64,000 nucleotides of DNA from assembly GCF_000002985.6 (NCBI RefSeq), contig NC_003281.10, forward strand, positions 8,246,001-8,310,000, given 5' to 3'. The stretch's first letter is position 1. Each line of letters opens with the position of its first letter. Positions 48,101-59,838 of the stretch are shown piece after piece. The DNA is from Caenorhabditis elegans. Lineage: Eukaryota > Nematoda > Chromadorea > Rhabditida > Rhabditidae. Below the pieces are notes generated by a model, which worked only from the letters and a program-made list of their open reading frames with translations, did no database searches and was not told the DNA's origin. Made by a program: the position numbers and the translations under genes.

Positions 48101-51100
48101 CACAGGTTCCACCGAAACCACCAATCGACACTGTTAGATATAGTATGAATAATATTAAAGGTTAGTTTAATTTTATTATTGAAAACTTTATACAATGTTA
48201 ATTTTTGGAAAGTTAGTAGGCAAATTATAAAAAAAACCTGATTGAATCTTTAAAAATTATTTTAAAAAATTTGAATAAATTATGATAACATTCCAGACAT
48301 TTTCAATAACCATAAAAATTTTAATTGTATAAAAATTTCACTCCAGTTTGGAAATCTTAATAAACTGTCTGCAAACTTTCTCAAAATTTTGTCTTATTGT
48401 TTCACAAACAAATGTCTCAAATCTTGCTTGAAATCGGTCCGAAACACCCGCGTTATCCTTCCTGGTAATGGGATTTCAATGTGTTTGTTAGGAATGTACA
48501 GTAGTCAATTTTCTTCAAAGGGCGGCTTTTTGTTAAAAGTCAGGGTGTTCCATAGAGACACAGACACTGTATAATGGCGGACTATAATGTGCGAAATGGT
48601 GTATTGCCGACGACACCATCTACAACTGTGAAGGTTGTTCCGGATTTCTCATAGACAGATTGTTGTGACCTTAGACCATTTTTTATGACCTAGGATTTAG
48701 AATAGAATTGTCATAGAAAACTAATCTATGAAATTTTGGTTTTAAAAGAGGATTCCTATAGTTCTCACTTTCAAAGTTTGGTCATTCAAGAAGAATTTAA
48801 ACCTTTTTTGTCAACTCAAACTCAAAACGGGATAGAAGAATTTTTCTATAATACATTTGTGCCAGGGTACTTGAAAATCTGTAAAACTACCATATTTGAT
48901 AATCAGCGTTTTTGATCAAATACTGCTATAGAAGCATATAAAAATATTAGTTTCATTCTTTTCAAAATTAGTTTGGAACTTTCTAAAAGAGCTGAAAGTT
49001 GTTATTTGCCAAAAAAAATTGCTCTCGAAAATTTGTCTACAAATCACAATTTTTGGCAGTTTTCCAGAATCTTACGGAAGTTTTCAATAAAAAATTATTT
49101 TTATTTTTCAATTAAACGACATGCCGAAGTGGACAGTTTTGTGGATTTTCCGCGCACTTACAAAGCAAGTTACGTCTAGGCTCAGTTCAGATCAATTTTT
49201 GCTCAGGCCAAATTCCAAACCCAAAATGTCTCCACCTATTTCTCCGCAAACCTATCTATTCCAATTTCATTTCGATATATTCCCCCTTGTTGACAGCTGT
49301 CCTTTTTCATTCCTTTACCTTCTTATTCTCTTCTTCTGTTTTTTCTTGGTATTCACTTTTTACCCTCCAAATTCAATTCTCTTTGACCTAGATCATACTA
49401 ACAGAGCACCTGTTCCTATATTCCCCGAAACAAAATTTATAGACGTCCCCCTTAATCAAAACGCGCCGACGACTTTAGCTATAAAAAGTGACAAATTATT
49501 ATTGCAATCGTGTGGCACGAATGTGAGCTTTTGGTGCACGTTGAGTGAAAACTAGGACTCTAGAAAACACTTTCCATTTCACTCTGTTTTCACCTAATTC
49601 TAGTTTCTTTGATAGATTACTTGTTATGCTACTGAGAAAAAAATATAGAAAATGGAAATGTGTTTCCGTGTTTTTGAAAACCTGGTAGTGTTTCTTGTGT
49701 TGGATTAAGCTTGACTGGATGCTGAGTTTACCTGAAACATATAATCTAAATAATACCAAAAATCAGTTATTTGTTTTTCTATACTTGAATTAGGATTGAA
49801 CATTTTCTTGAAGTGAAAAATCACCAGTGCCCAATTTTGAATTTTTCAGGCAAAGCATAGGTAAATGCATAGGTAAAAAAAAAGCCAAATTTGTTTGAAC
49901 ATCTAGCTTTTTGAAACGTTTTAAAACTTTAAATTTTGAAACTCGTAGGTTGAACTGTTATTTTTCAAAAAAATTAAAAACTTGTTTGGAATTTTTCATT
50001 ATGACAATCGGCCTCTCCTGCTCAAATTATTTAAAGCTTTGAGCTTTGGATTATTTTAAATTTAAAAAAAAAAATCCAAAAGAAAACGGTTACTTGTGAT
50101 CCGTGTGATCCCTTTTGTTTGATCCATTTTGACTAATGTCATTTGATTTCTTTTCTTATTCCCCCATTTTCGTCCACTTTTCGTTCCATTCCGATTCATT
50201 TCCAATTTAACTCCTCGTCGGTTTCTTCCTATTTTCCGTAGTGGTCATGCCAAAAGATTTCCGAATAGTTCTTCTCACACTATCCTGTTTCTTTACCTGA
50301 TATGCAAATATATATAGGATTGAATGGACATTCCGAAATTTCGGAAAATAGTTGAGAATGGAACAATTGGAAAAACATGCAAAAAAAGTCAGCGAGAAAA
50401 ATCTCTCGCTCTTTTTCACTTTTGATCTATTTTTCTCGGCGCGTCGGTGTGATTTATGAGAATTGGATTCTGAGTAGTAGAATAGTGCGAAACGAGCAAG
50501 AAAAAAGAACGAAAAGAAGAGAATGAGGAGCTTTACGAATTTACGAACTCATACTATACTAGCGATTTTTAATTTGTTTAAAATAGGTTTTTTGGGTCAA
50601 GTTTTTAACTTATTCGTTGATCTATGAAATATAGAGAAAACATTCTGAAATCATTTTCTATATCTAAATTTTAGGTCAACAATTTTTTCATAATATCATC
50701 TGAATAGCAGAGTCTGAATTGGTCACTGTAACGTAAGCGATAACCGCGAGAGCTTTCATCCCTTTACTCTACAAAAACACAAAAAACTTTCGAAATCCCA
50801 ACTCCCATCCTGACTAAACTCCGTTCCCATCCTCATCTTTAGACTTCTTAATCCCTCTCTTAGTTGCCCTCTTCTTTCTTCTCCAATTTAGCTCCATTTT
50901 TAGTTTCATTTTCACGAAGTTCGTCTCAATTTCACTATATATGGTTGAACCCCCCGATTCTTCTTCAAAAGTGTCATATTCATCATAACTTTGCTTAGTA
51001 TTATCTCGGGTTGTTGGCGCTCCCAAATTTGTCTTTCACTCACACTCTCTTTGAATTCCTGTACAGCTTAGGATGGGAAGCTTCAACAAACAAGGCACGT

Positions 51101-54100
51101 TGTTCTCGAACCTTATGTGTTGTACACGTGTATATGTGTGTTGACATAACTGTTGGCCGGAAACAATAGACTTTTCAAACTCTTGACATCTTTTATGGTA
51201 TTCTCATTTCAAATTAGAAATTAATATTTCATTTAGATTTTGCAAAAAATAACCGAATCCAGACTTTAACCCAAGTGTAATAAAATCAAAACTGTCTTGG
51301 AATAAGTGTAGCAATTTCAATTATATTTTGGGAAATGCTGGAACTTGCCACAAAAATTATTCTTTATATGGAATTATATTGATAAGTAAGAATTGATTTT
51401 TCTGTCGGTAAAATTCCCGTAATCTTTTTATGCTCTGTTTGTTCCTTATCTATTCTATCTTTGCGAAATACTGTATTTTTTCGGATTACGTATTTTGATC
51501 AACCTACTCGGTCTTTGCGGCAACTTTTAAGCGATCAAATCCTAGGAAATAAATCTTCTGTTTTTATTCGAATCGTCGTCACAAACAACACTTCCCTGAC
51601 TTATCTGTTACCTAATAAATCACTACAAAAAACCCGATGATTCATTTGATCAAGTAATTTCTATTTCCGATCAGTACCATTCCCATTAGGAACACTCTCA
51701 ATTCGTATCAAAAGGTGACAGAAAGTGGTTGTAAATCTAATGTATGCTGGTCATTTGTCGCCTCTTCTTTTTTTTTAAAGGTGCCGATCCGGCCTCATTC
51801 TCTCCTATATCTCTCTTTTTTCTCTGGTTCATCAGGTCAAAAGTTCTCGAGTACTAATCCCAAGGCACTTTTGTTCCCAAAAACTTTTAAACATTGTCTC
51901 TGAATATAAACTAAAACCTAGGCCTTTTTATAATTTTAAATTGCATCTTTAAAAATTGCAACCCAAAATTTTTAAATAGTTAAGATATTATTTAGACTTA
52001 AAAATTAATCCGATTTCGAAACGTATGTCTTGGTATTTTGTTACTTTTCAGAACATTATCAGCTAAAAAAATATTTCAATTTCCGTTGTCCTAAGTTGAC
52101 GGCTTATTTCTTGGTATTCTTAAGTTTCACCAAAAATGTCAACGTACCCATTACTGTTTTGCCACATGCTCCAAAACTGTACCCATTACGTTATTACCTA
52201 ATCAGACCGCCAATCATCAGTGTAATACCTCATTAATACTGCTAATCTATAATATAATCAAATACAAATGCATCTGTTAAGAAACCGATTCATCACTTTT
52301 TTCCTTCTTCTTTTTTGCCTCAACCCAAACGCAATGATCCCGTGTTACGCAAGCTGTCCTTCCTAGCATCGTTTCCGGCCTTCTTCTTTTTCTTTCCTTT
52401 GCTTTATTCTGAATTCTGATGGCAGCTGGCGGTGTTCAGTCCTACCTTCTGCCACGTCATCGCCTTGGTGTACCTATCATTTGTTGCGTAACCGCTTAGA
52501 GGTCAGGTATGAGCAATTGAGCCTGACAAATTGTTTCCACTAGGTGAAATAGTCAAGTGTGTGCTTGATCATGAGAACATACATTTGTCGTTGATACATT
52601 TCATAGCTCAACGGTAACAAAAAATCAGTTTTCAGTACAAATTAATCGAACACTTTCAAAAATCAAATATTTAATTGCATTTCGTGTTAGTTGATAGGTG
52701 AGAGTTGATTGTTAAATTGATAATTCTCTTGTTATCTATTGATTTTTACGATTCTTGGGCTCGGGTCATCGGTTTTCAAGCAAACAGTATTGAGTTTATT
52801 GCTTTTTAGGTCAGAAGATTATGTAAATTTTTCTGGCATTGGCTCTAGTCTCTGAAATTTCAAAACTGACTTTTTTTTGTTTCTAAGTAAAGACTTTTGC
52901 GGTAGGTAGGCAAGCCTTACATTTGCGCCTACCACATGCCCAGTATGAAGTCTTGTGCTTGGTACAACATAGATTTTTTTAATTGGCATTTTTCTTGAAA
53001 ATTTAGTAAATTTTGAAAATATTATTACAATTTTGTTGAAAACGGCGGATAACGTTTTGGCAATATCAAAGCTCAAAAAAAAATCAACAAAATTTTGAAA
53101 AATAAATTTTTACTGAAAACAGAAGCCTGATCTGGAAATATGATTAATTAGCTTCTTTTAATGACGTGGACGTTCTATCTACAATCTGTCGCAATTCGAC
53201 CTCATCTATATCGCTTCTGTCCGCCTACTTTTGTGGGCTCTTCCTGCTCTCCCTCTGTCACTCTATTTCTCTCATCGGTCAGCTGTGCACCTGTCTATTA
53301 TTTGTGTGTCCCCTCCTCTTCCATCATCTCTTACCACTACTTTTCTCTGTTATTCTTCTCAGCTTAATGAGGTTTTCAAATGATGCACAGAGATTAACTT
53401 TGTTTTCATTCAAAACCAGTAATTATTGTTATTTTTTCAATACACACCACTCAAAATAATATAGTTATTGGTAAAGTATTCTAGACTCATAGCCATTTTA
53501 GGCATCGTAAATATAAGTTACCAGCCGTGGACCGCACCTCCGGCGCGGCCCACGACTTCTGGGGCTGAAAACTAATTTTTCTGAAACTACCGTAATCATA
53601 CAGTACTCCTACCGTATCACTATTATACCACTACAGTACCCCGACTATGTCCCTTTTTGATAATAATTGACATGCTTTTTGATAAATTGACATTCTTTTT
53701 GATAATAATTGACATGTAAATTAGGCAAAGTATAATTTAAAATTAAATATCTATGTTCTAGTTTCTAGTCAATTTGTACAAAAAAAAATATAGTTTTTAG
53801 GCACTACTTCTATTTATTTTTTTTCAAAAATAGAAATCCCCTCCTTGTCCAATATACATAATATTTATCACCTGATAACGTTAATGATATTAGTGCCTTG
53901 CGTATGTATTATTTGCGTCCTATTGATAATATGATAAGAATTGACGCAAAAACACATAAAATAATAACGAAAAATTGAAAAATCACGGCTAATTTTATGG
54001 GTTTCCTTATAATTCTCCAGTTTCTCTCCCTATTTTCTTCCGATGAAAAAATTTTGAAAATTGGAAACAAATTTCGTATCAAATTTCTCTCCATCAATAT

Positions 54101-57100
54101 ATGCTTTCTTCTGTTTTATTGTATACACTTCTTCTTTTCACACCTCTTTTTTAAAGACTTGATAAGAAATTTTAAAAAACTTTAAAACTTGAAGCGCACA
54201 CTCACATCTAAAATGTATCACGATCGACGGCGGACCGGTTTCAGGCAATATGAGACGTATATGAAACAGAAACGTATGAACAATTTTAATATAATAATTA
54301 TTATATTCAAAGAGTATTATCCTATGATAATAATTGTTTGAATTTTCAGAATCCGCAGATTGGCAGTTGGATGAACTTCTTGAAGAATTGGAAGCTCTTG
54401 AAACTCAACTCAACTCTAGTAATGGTGGAGATCAACTTTTACTTGGTAATTTTTATGTTTTGGAATTTTTTTGAACTTCCAACAATTTTATTTAAATTTA
54501 AAAATGTGAAACACCAGAAAACCTACGAGATGGCAATTTTTACAAAATTTCAAACTCTAAATTTTTCAGGAGTGTCCGGGATTCCAGCTTCTTCTAGCCG
54601 GGAAAATGTGAAGTCAATATCCACACTGCCACCTCCACCACCGGCTCTTTCTTATCACCAAACTCCACAACAACCTCAACTTTTACATCATCACAATAAT
54701 CATTTGGGTTATCAGAATGGTATTCATCAGGTTTGTGATTTTTTGTTGAAAATTTTGAAAAAATAGTATAAGTGATATATAACGTTTCCTAGTTTTGAAA
54801 TTTTGGCATCTATTTTTTCAAATTTTAAAGAATGCTCATAACCATAGAAAATGAATTCTTCCAATTTGTTTATACTTGAATCAACATCCTGTTCTTCTGT
54901 TCCTCTGAACAGCAGACCTCAGCCCCATCTTTGTATAAAGTGAATACGAACGCCTTTTGCTCACAATCCCCCTCTCCTTTTGCACAAGAAATTTGATTTG
55001 TCTTCTGTGGCGAGACTCTGCTTTCCTTCCTGAGCTCCAACTGGTTGCTCTCTCTCTCTTTCTCGAAATTTGATACAAGTCGTCATGATGCTCTCTGATG
55101 ATGTTGATGATCATGTACAAGAGAGGATTCTTTGTGTACATTTGTGCATATGGTTGGATTGTGAGAAGAAACAGAGAGGATCGGAGGATCATGAATAGAA
55201 AACACATGGCATTGCAAAAAGGACAGCATTTATTGTTTGGGATAAGAGGAAAAAGAAGTGACATATTGCATTGAAAGAATAGAAAGGAAATTGATATCCG
55301 GACAGAGAGGGGGTACTGTGTCATAAAATAGGTCACACCTAGAACCATTCAATTTGAAATTGTTTAAGATTTTTGTGATATCACGTTGAGATTCACATTT
55401 ACCCACATACCTTATACTTTATCCGAAAATTTCATCTGATCCAAATGAGCAGACACCTATATCGGAACCATGTACATAAGCTATTTGAGCAAGGGTTGAG
55501 CCTCACACCATGTTTATTTACTCAGAAGGAATAAGGGTCACAAAAAGGTCACCACCCTCCTATTCTCATGGCATATAAAGCACTGGTGAAAAGGGTAAGG
55601 GAACGAGCAGCAAAATGTTGAATGAGACCTAGAGCATATAGGTTACAGGTATGGGAACAATAGGGTACTGACATTTTAGTGCATTTTGGAACATGTATGG
55701 GCTTTTGGAACACAGCTTTTATAACTACAGCACCGGAATTTCTCAGCATTTTGCTTTAAACCTGAAATTGATTCAAGGATCGATAAAGCTTGGACAAAAC
55801 GTGGTTAAGATTGCAACCAAGTTTAATCTGAGGCAGTCCTAATTTGCCAGCTTCTGAACCAAGTTGTCAGTTGGCAATATTCTTAATGGTAACCATACAT
55901 GAACTGCCAAACGAGGTGAAAATAATGAAAAATGCTTTAAAAATACTTTTGATAAGCACCTTGAGAAAATTTGAAATATTATGTTTCCAAAACTTTATAA
56001 TCTTCAATTTCAGATAACCTCCATCAACTCAGCTGCTTCATCATGCTCTTCTCCAGACGGTGATTCTGCATTTGGTGACTCAAGTTCAACTGAATCCTCC
56101 AATAACAGATGCCGTAATTCGGCATTCTCATCGAACGACTCGTGCCGCGACTCGCTGAACACTCCGAGCCCCACTCAGGTCAGATTTCGAATAGTATTAC
56201 ACACACTCTTGTGAAGATACTTGTAACTGATGAGAGCAACGACGGATGAATACACAAAACAAGTTGTAGTAGTTGACCCACCGATGTTCTCTCATTAGTT
56301 AGTGATTGATGAGTGGTTAAGGGGCACAAAACAGGTGATTAGCGAGGTTGACAAGAGAGTGAAGAACAGTTTACAGAACTTCTAAAAATCAATTTTGATA
56401 TAATTAAACTCCCTACCGTGGTTTTGATCAAATTAACATCGGCACAAGAGTTGTGCGGCAAATCTTCAAACCTTTCCATTTCGGTTCGATATTCCAAAAT
56501 AACAAAAGATTTTGTTCAAATGCTCGAAAAGGTTATGCAATTTTTTAGCTGGAAGTTTTGCTCTTACACTAAGAATAATCTTTGTAAAGTAGGTTTTGCC
56601 AAATTCCATTCAGTTTTCAGGCCCTGTTCAAAATTTAAAATCAAGCAATACCATATTTATTTTTGTACATAATTCCCCATTTTACCATACCGAAATTTGC
56701 AGACGCATGTCCCTGATCGCTACGCCTTTTTTCTGGAACTAGTAAAAACCAAAACAAATATCTTTTGGAATGTGTCACAAACGAACCTATATCACAGACA
56801 GATTCTTATTCCACCTCACTGCCGTTGAGCTTTCTCCTTTTCCTCATCAAATAGTGCGGCACGTCTTGAAGGTGTCTAATTCTCTTGTTCTCCCATATTA
56901 TTTCCCTTGAACGCGCGAATGTTACATCGACAATTGCAGTGTTCAATTAATAATGGACAGGTTAACTCCACCCACAATAGGCGGCTTAAGTGTTTGATGT
57001 CTTTGAAGGTAATAGAAACAAAGTTACTCGCAATCAAGAATGAATGTAGATAGTTAGATGAAAACATAACAGTTGAGCGATTTTTTGAGCAGCAGGGAGA

Positions 57101-59571
57101 ATCCACGAAACATATGGCATTTGACCTCACATTACTCATTACAGGTCTCACCAAGAAATGGAGAATTAAATGCAGAAGAAGCAAAAGCTCAGAAGATTCG
57201 TCAGGCTCTTGAGAAGATGAAGGAGGCCAAGGTGACCAAGATTTTTGTGAAATTTTTTGTGGAAGACGGAGAAGCACTTCAGTTGCTTATTGATGAACGA
57301 TGGACTGTTGCAGACGTAAGCGGATTTTTGAAAATATAAAAGAAACTTTAATATGTTGGTTTTCAGACTCTGAAACAGTTGGCTGAGAAGAATCATATTG
57401 CATTAATGGAAGACCATTGTATTGTGGAGGAATACCCCGAACTTTATATAAGTATGTTATGATTCATGTTTTACTTTCTGAGTTTTGTCTCAAAAATTAA
57501 TATAAGCTTCCATGTGCGTGATACATGCCTACCTACACGCTGGCAAATACTTTTCCTGAAAGCGCCCTGCAAATCTAATTTTACACACTTAATAACCTCA
57601 TTGTTTGGTAATATGACGTCACTCATGGTACTTCACAGGAATTTAACCCTAACATGATTGTGACGTCATATTTCCAAAAATCAGGCTTACCATGTGCTTG
57701 AGATATCAATCTAGATGGTTCACTGATAACTAATTGATCTACTTTGTCAACAACAAAATTGCAACCCTTCCCAAATTCTAATTTTTTCACGGCTAGAGAG
57801 GCATAAAAATATAAAAAACTTTAGTGGAAGATCTAATGGAAAATTTAATTTTAGAACGAGTGTACGAAGATCACGAGAAGGTTGTTGAGAATATCCAAAT
57901 GTGGGTTCAAGATTCACCGAACAAGCTTTATTTCATGCGTCGCCCGGACAAGTACGCCTTCATCTCTCGTCCTGAACTCTACCTCCTCACTCCAAAAACT
58001 TCTGATCACATGGAAATTCCGTCTGGAGATCAATGGACAATCGATGTGAAACAAAAGTTTGTCAGTGAATATTTCCACCGTGAACCAGTAGTACCACCAG
58101 AGATGGAAGGATTTTTATATTTGAAATCAGATGGAAGAAAATCATGGAAAAAACATTATTTCGTGTTAAGACCAAGTGGTTTGTATTATGCACCAAAGAG
58201 TAAGAAACCAACAACAAAAGATTTGACATGTCTGATGAATTTACACTCGAATCAAGTTTATACTGGAATCGGATGGGAGAAGAAATACAAATCACCGACT
58301 CCTTGGTGTATTTCAATAAAATTGACTGCATTGCAAATGAAGAGAAGTCAATTTATTAAATATATTTGTGCTGAGGATGAGATGACATTCAAGAAATGGC
58401 TTGTTGCACTTAGAATAGCTAAGAATGGAGCAGAACTTCTTGAGAACTACGAAAGAGCTTGCCAAATAAGAAGAGAAACTCTTGGACCAGCATCAAGTAT
58501 GTCTGCTGCTTCATCTTCAACTGCTATTTCTGAAGTTCCACATAGTTTGAGTCATCATCAGCGTACACCTTCTGTTGCTTCATCAATTCAATTGAGTTCT
58601 CATATGATGAATAATCCAACGCATCCTTTATCAGTGAATGTCAGGAATCAGTCACCAGCTTCTTTTTCAGGTAAGAATATTTAACTACCGTATTTCTTCT
58701 ATTAATATGGCCTCCCTATTAGACTTGCACTCCCTATTAGTGTTGCACTCCCTAATAGTCTTGCGTCTACTTTTTTTGGTACAAACCTACCTCACTAATT
58801 TTGAGATTTTTACAACATTTTTTGCCTACTTTGCAACAAATTTTTGGTAAAATTTCTATGGAATTGAAGTTATTGTACCTTTTTGTTGCAATTGCAATCA
58901 AAATTTCTGAATTTTTACATAAGATACGAGTTTTTTCAGAAAAAAATAGTAAGCTCAAAGTCAGAAAAATGTTCTGAAAATTAGTATTGCACTCCCTAAT
59001 AGTCTTGCACTCCCTATTAGTATTGCAAGCGGGAAGACCATCGAAAAATAGTATTGCAGCCATATTAATAGAAGAAATACGGTATTTTTTTGGAAATCCT
59101 CAAATTTCAATTTGATATAATTTCAGTAAACTCTTGCCAACAATCTCATCCATCTCGAACGTCAGCGAAATTAGAGATTCAATACGATGAGCAACCGACT
59201 GGAACAATCAAAAGAGCACCTCTAGATGTGCTCCGTCGAGTATCAAGAGCTTCCACCTCGTCCCCAACGATTCGTAAGTTGTTTTTTATTTAGAATTTCC
59301 CCCATAAAATATTATTTCAGCCCAAGAAGAATCGGATTCGGACGAAGAGTTTCCAGCGCCACCTCCAGTTGCCTCTGTGATGAGAATGCCGCCACCAGTG
59401 ACTCCACCAAAGCCTTGTACTCCATTAACTTCTAAGAAAGCACCTCCACCGCCTCCGAAGAGATCTGACACAACAAAATTGCAATCAGCTTCACCTATGG
59501 CCCCGGCGAAAAATGATTTGGAAGCTGCGTTGGCGAGAAGGCGTGAGAAAATGGCAACCATGGAGTGTTAG
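33108..59571 (+). CDS. mig-10: MIG-10, RIAM/Lamellipodin-family adaptor with RA and PH domains
   Basis: The long form uses exons 33108-33181, 36109-36358, 48037-48160, 54350-54445, 54570-54730, 56014-56178, 57145-57315, 57367-57451, 57855-58670, 59127-59273 and 59321-59571, giving 779 aa. Starting at the ATG at 48049 gives 667 aa; a separate first exon at 54213-54273 gives 650 aa. The common part has a Ser/Asn-rich linker, then a Ras-association domain ([36 protein letters not shown]). A PH domain follows ([29 protein letters not shown] ending in a [11 protein letters not shown] helix). The C terminus is proline-rich (APPPPPKRS). The protein relays netrin and Slit guidance cues to actin assembly through Ena/UNC-34 and ABI-1. 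Introns 1-3 are 3, 12 and 6 kb. A polyadenylation signal is at 59805-59810. Confidence 0.97.
33182..36108 (+). other. mig-10: mig-10 intron 1
   Basis: 2.9 kb without a supportable gene or RNA; AT-rich. Mammal-style or fly-style promoter signals cannot be judged by eye. Confidence 0.4.
36359..48036 (+). other. mig-10: mig-10 intron 2 (11.7 kb), probably regulatory
   Basis: No gene is supported on either strand. Visible items are a 19-nt poly-G tract (46543-46561), a GATC/AGATCT-rich palindromic patch near 41408-41437, an inverted GGCGG ... GGCCGCC patch near 43394-43412, and long pyrimidine-rich tracts. Such a long intron between alternative starts probably carries tissue-specific enhancers (inference). 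Confidence 0.4.
46543..46561. repeat. 19-nt uninterrupted poly-G tract
   Basis: Nineteen consecutive G on the plus strand inside mig-10 intron 2, in an otherwise AT-rich setting. It is a potential G-quadruplex and a candidate dog-1-dependent deletion hotspot. Confidence 0.9.
48037..48160 (+). CDS. mig-10: mig-10 internal exon with alternative start codon
   Basis: The exon can be read through from the upstream exons (phase 0, PSVT in front of the methionine) or started at the ATG at 48049, which has a strong CACCATGG context. The encoded [20 protein letters not shown] is the N terminus of the 667-aa form. Confidence 0.8.
48161..54212 (+). other. mig-10: mig-10 intron 3, containing the promoter of the third 5' start
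   Basis: No gene is seen. It holds a dispersed GGTAGGTAGGC/CGCCTACC inverted repeat (about 52895-52945), a GC-rich hairpin (53527-53556), and tandem TTTTTGATAATAATTGACAT copies (about 53656-53717). The right end should carry the promoter for the exon at 54213. Confidence 0.4.
53527..53556. repeat. GC-rich hairpin in mig-10 intron 3
   Basis: CCGTGGACCGC and GCGCGGCCCACG are near-perfect inverted copies around a CTCCG loop, standing out from AT-rich intron sequence. The flank has clustered TACCGTA/TACAGTA pieces typical of worm dispersed repeats. Confidence 0.5.
54213..54273 (+). CDS. mig-10: Alternative first exon of mig-10
   Basis: ATG at 54213 opens [20 protein letters not shown], 20 codons plus one base, followed by a GTATGA donor. 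The phase matches the next exon at 54350, so the C completes a Gln codon (QSADWQL). It is 6 kb downstream of the previous exon and must use its own promoter. The product would be 650 aa. Confidence 0.75.
54731..57144 (+). other. mig-10: mig-10 introns around the exon at 56014-56178
   Basis: Two introns of about 1.3 and 1.0 kb flank the short serine-rich exon. No additional gene or repeat stands out. Confidence 0.4.
57452..57854 (+). other. mig-10: mig-10 intron between RA-domain exons
   Basis: 403 bp; contains two copies of TGACGTCA-like sequence (near 57614 and 57661), otherwise nothing recognisable. Confidence 0.4.
58686..59084. mobile_element. TA-flanked inverted-terminal-repeat MITE in mig-10 intron
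   Basis: The left end TACCGTATTTCTTCTATTAA continuing TATGGC (58686-58711) is exactly mirrored at 59059-59084. With the flanking TA on each side this looks like a Tc1/mariner-type non-autonomous element of about 400 bp. Inside, GCACTCCCTATTAGT-type units are repeated five or six times near both ends. No transposase ORF. Confidence 0.8.
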
Positions 59572-59804
59572 ACAACATTTAGAATACTGGATATTTCATA
59601 CTCTTTCAAAAATTCTTGTTATTACCGGTGTGCTGGAACCTGAACCTGAAAATTCTTTACATGAACAATTTTTTGTAACTCTCTTTACTACAAACTTCCA
59701 CCCACCAACTCACATCGCCTTGACACACTTTTACAGAGAAATGCCTTTATTTATTACACTGATAATGTCATGTTATTCTTGAAAATGTTTTTTGTTTGAA
59801 AATT

Positions 59805-59810
59805 AATAAA
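59805..59810 (+). terminator. mig-10: Polyadenylation signal of mig-10
   Basis: AATAAA 234 bp beyond the mig-10 stop and about 30 bp before the stop codon of the convergent minus-strand gene. Confidence 0.7.
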
Positions 59811-59838
59811 AAAAATTTGAGCATTGCATTTTTGAAAG

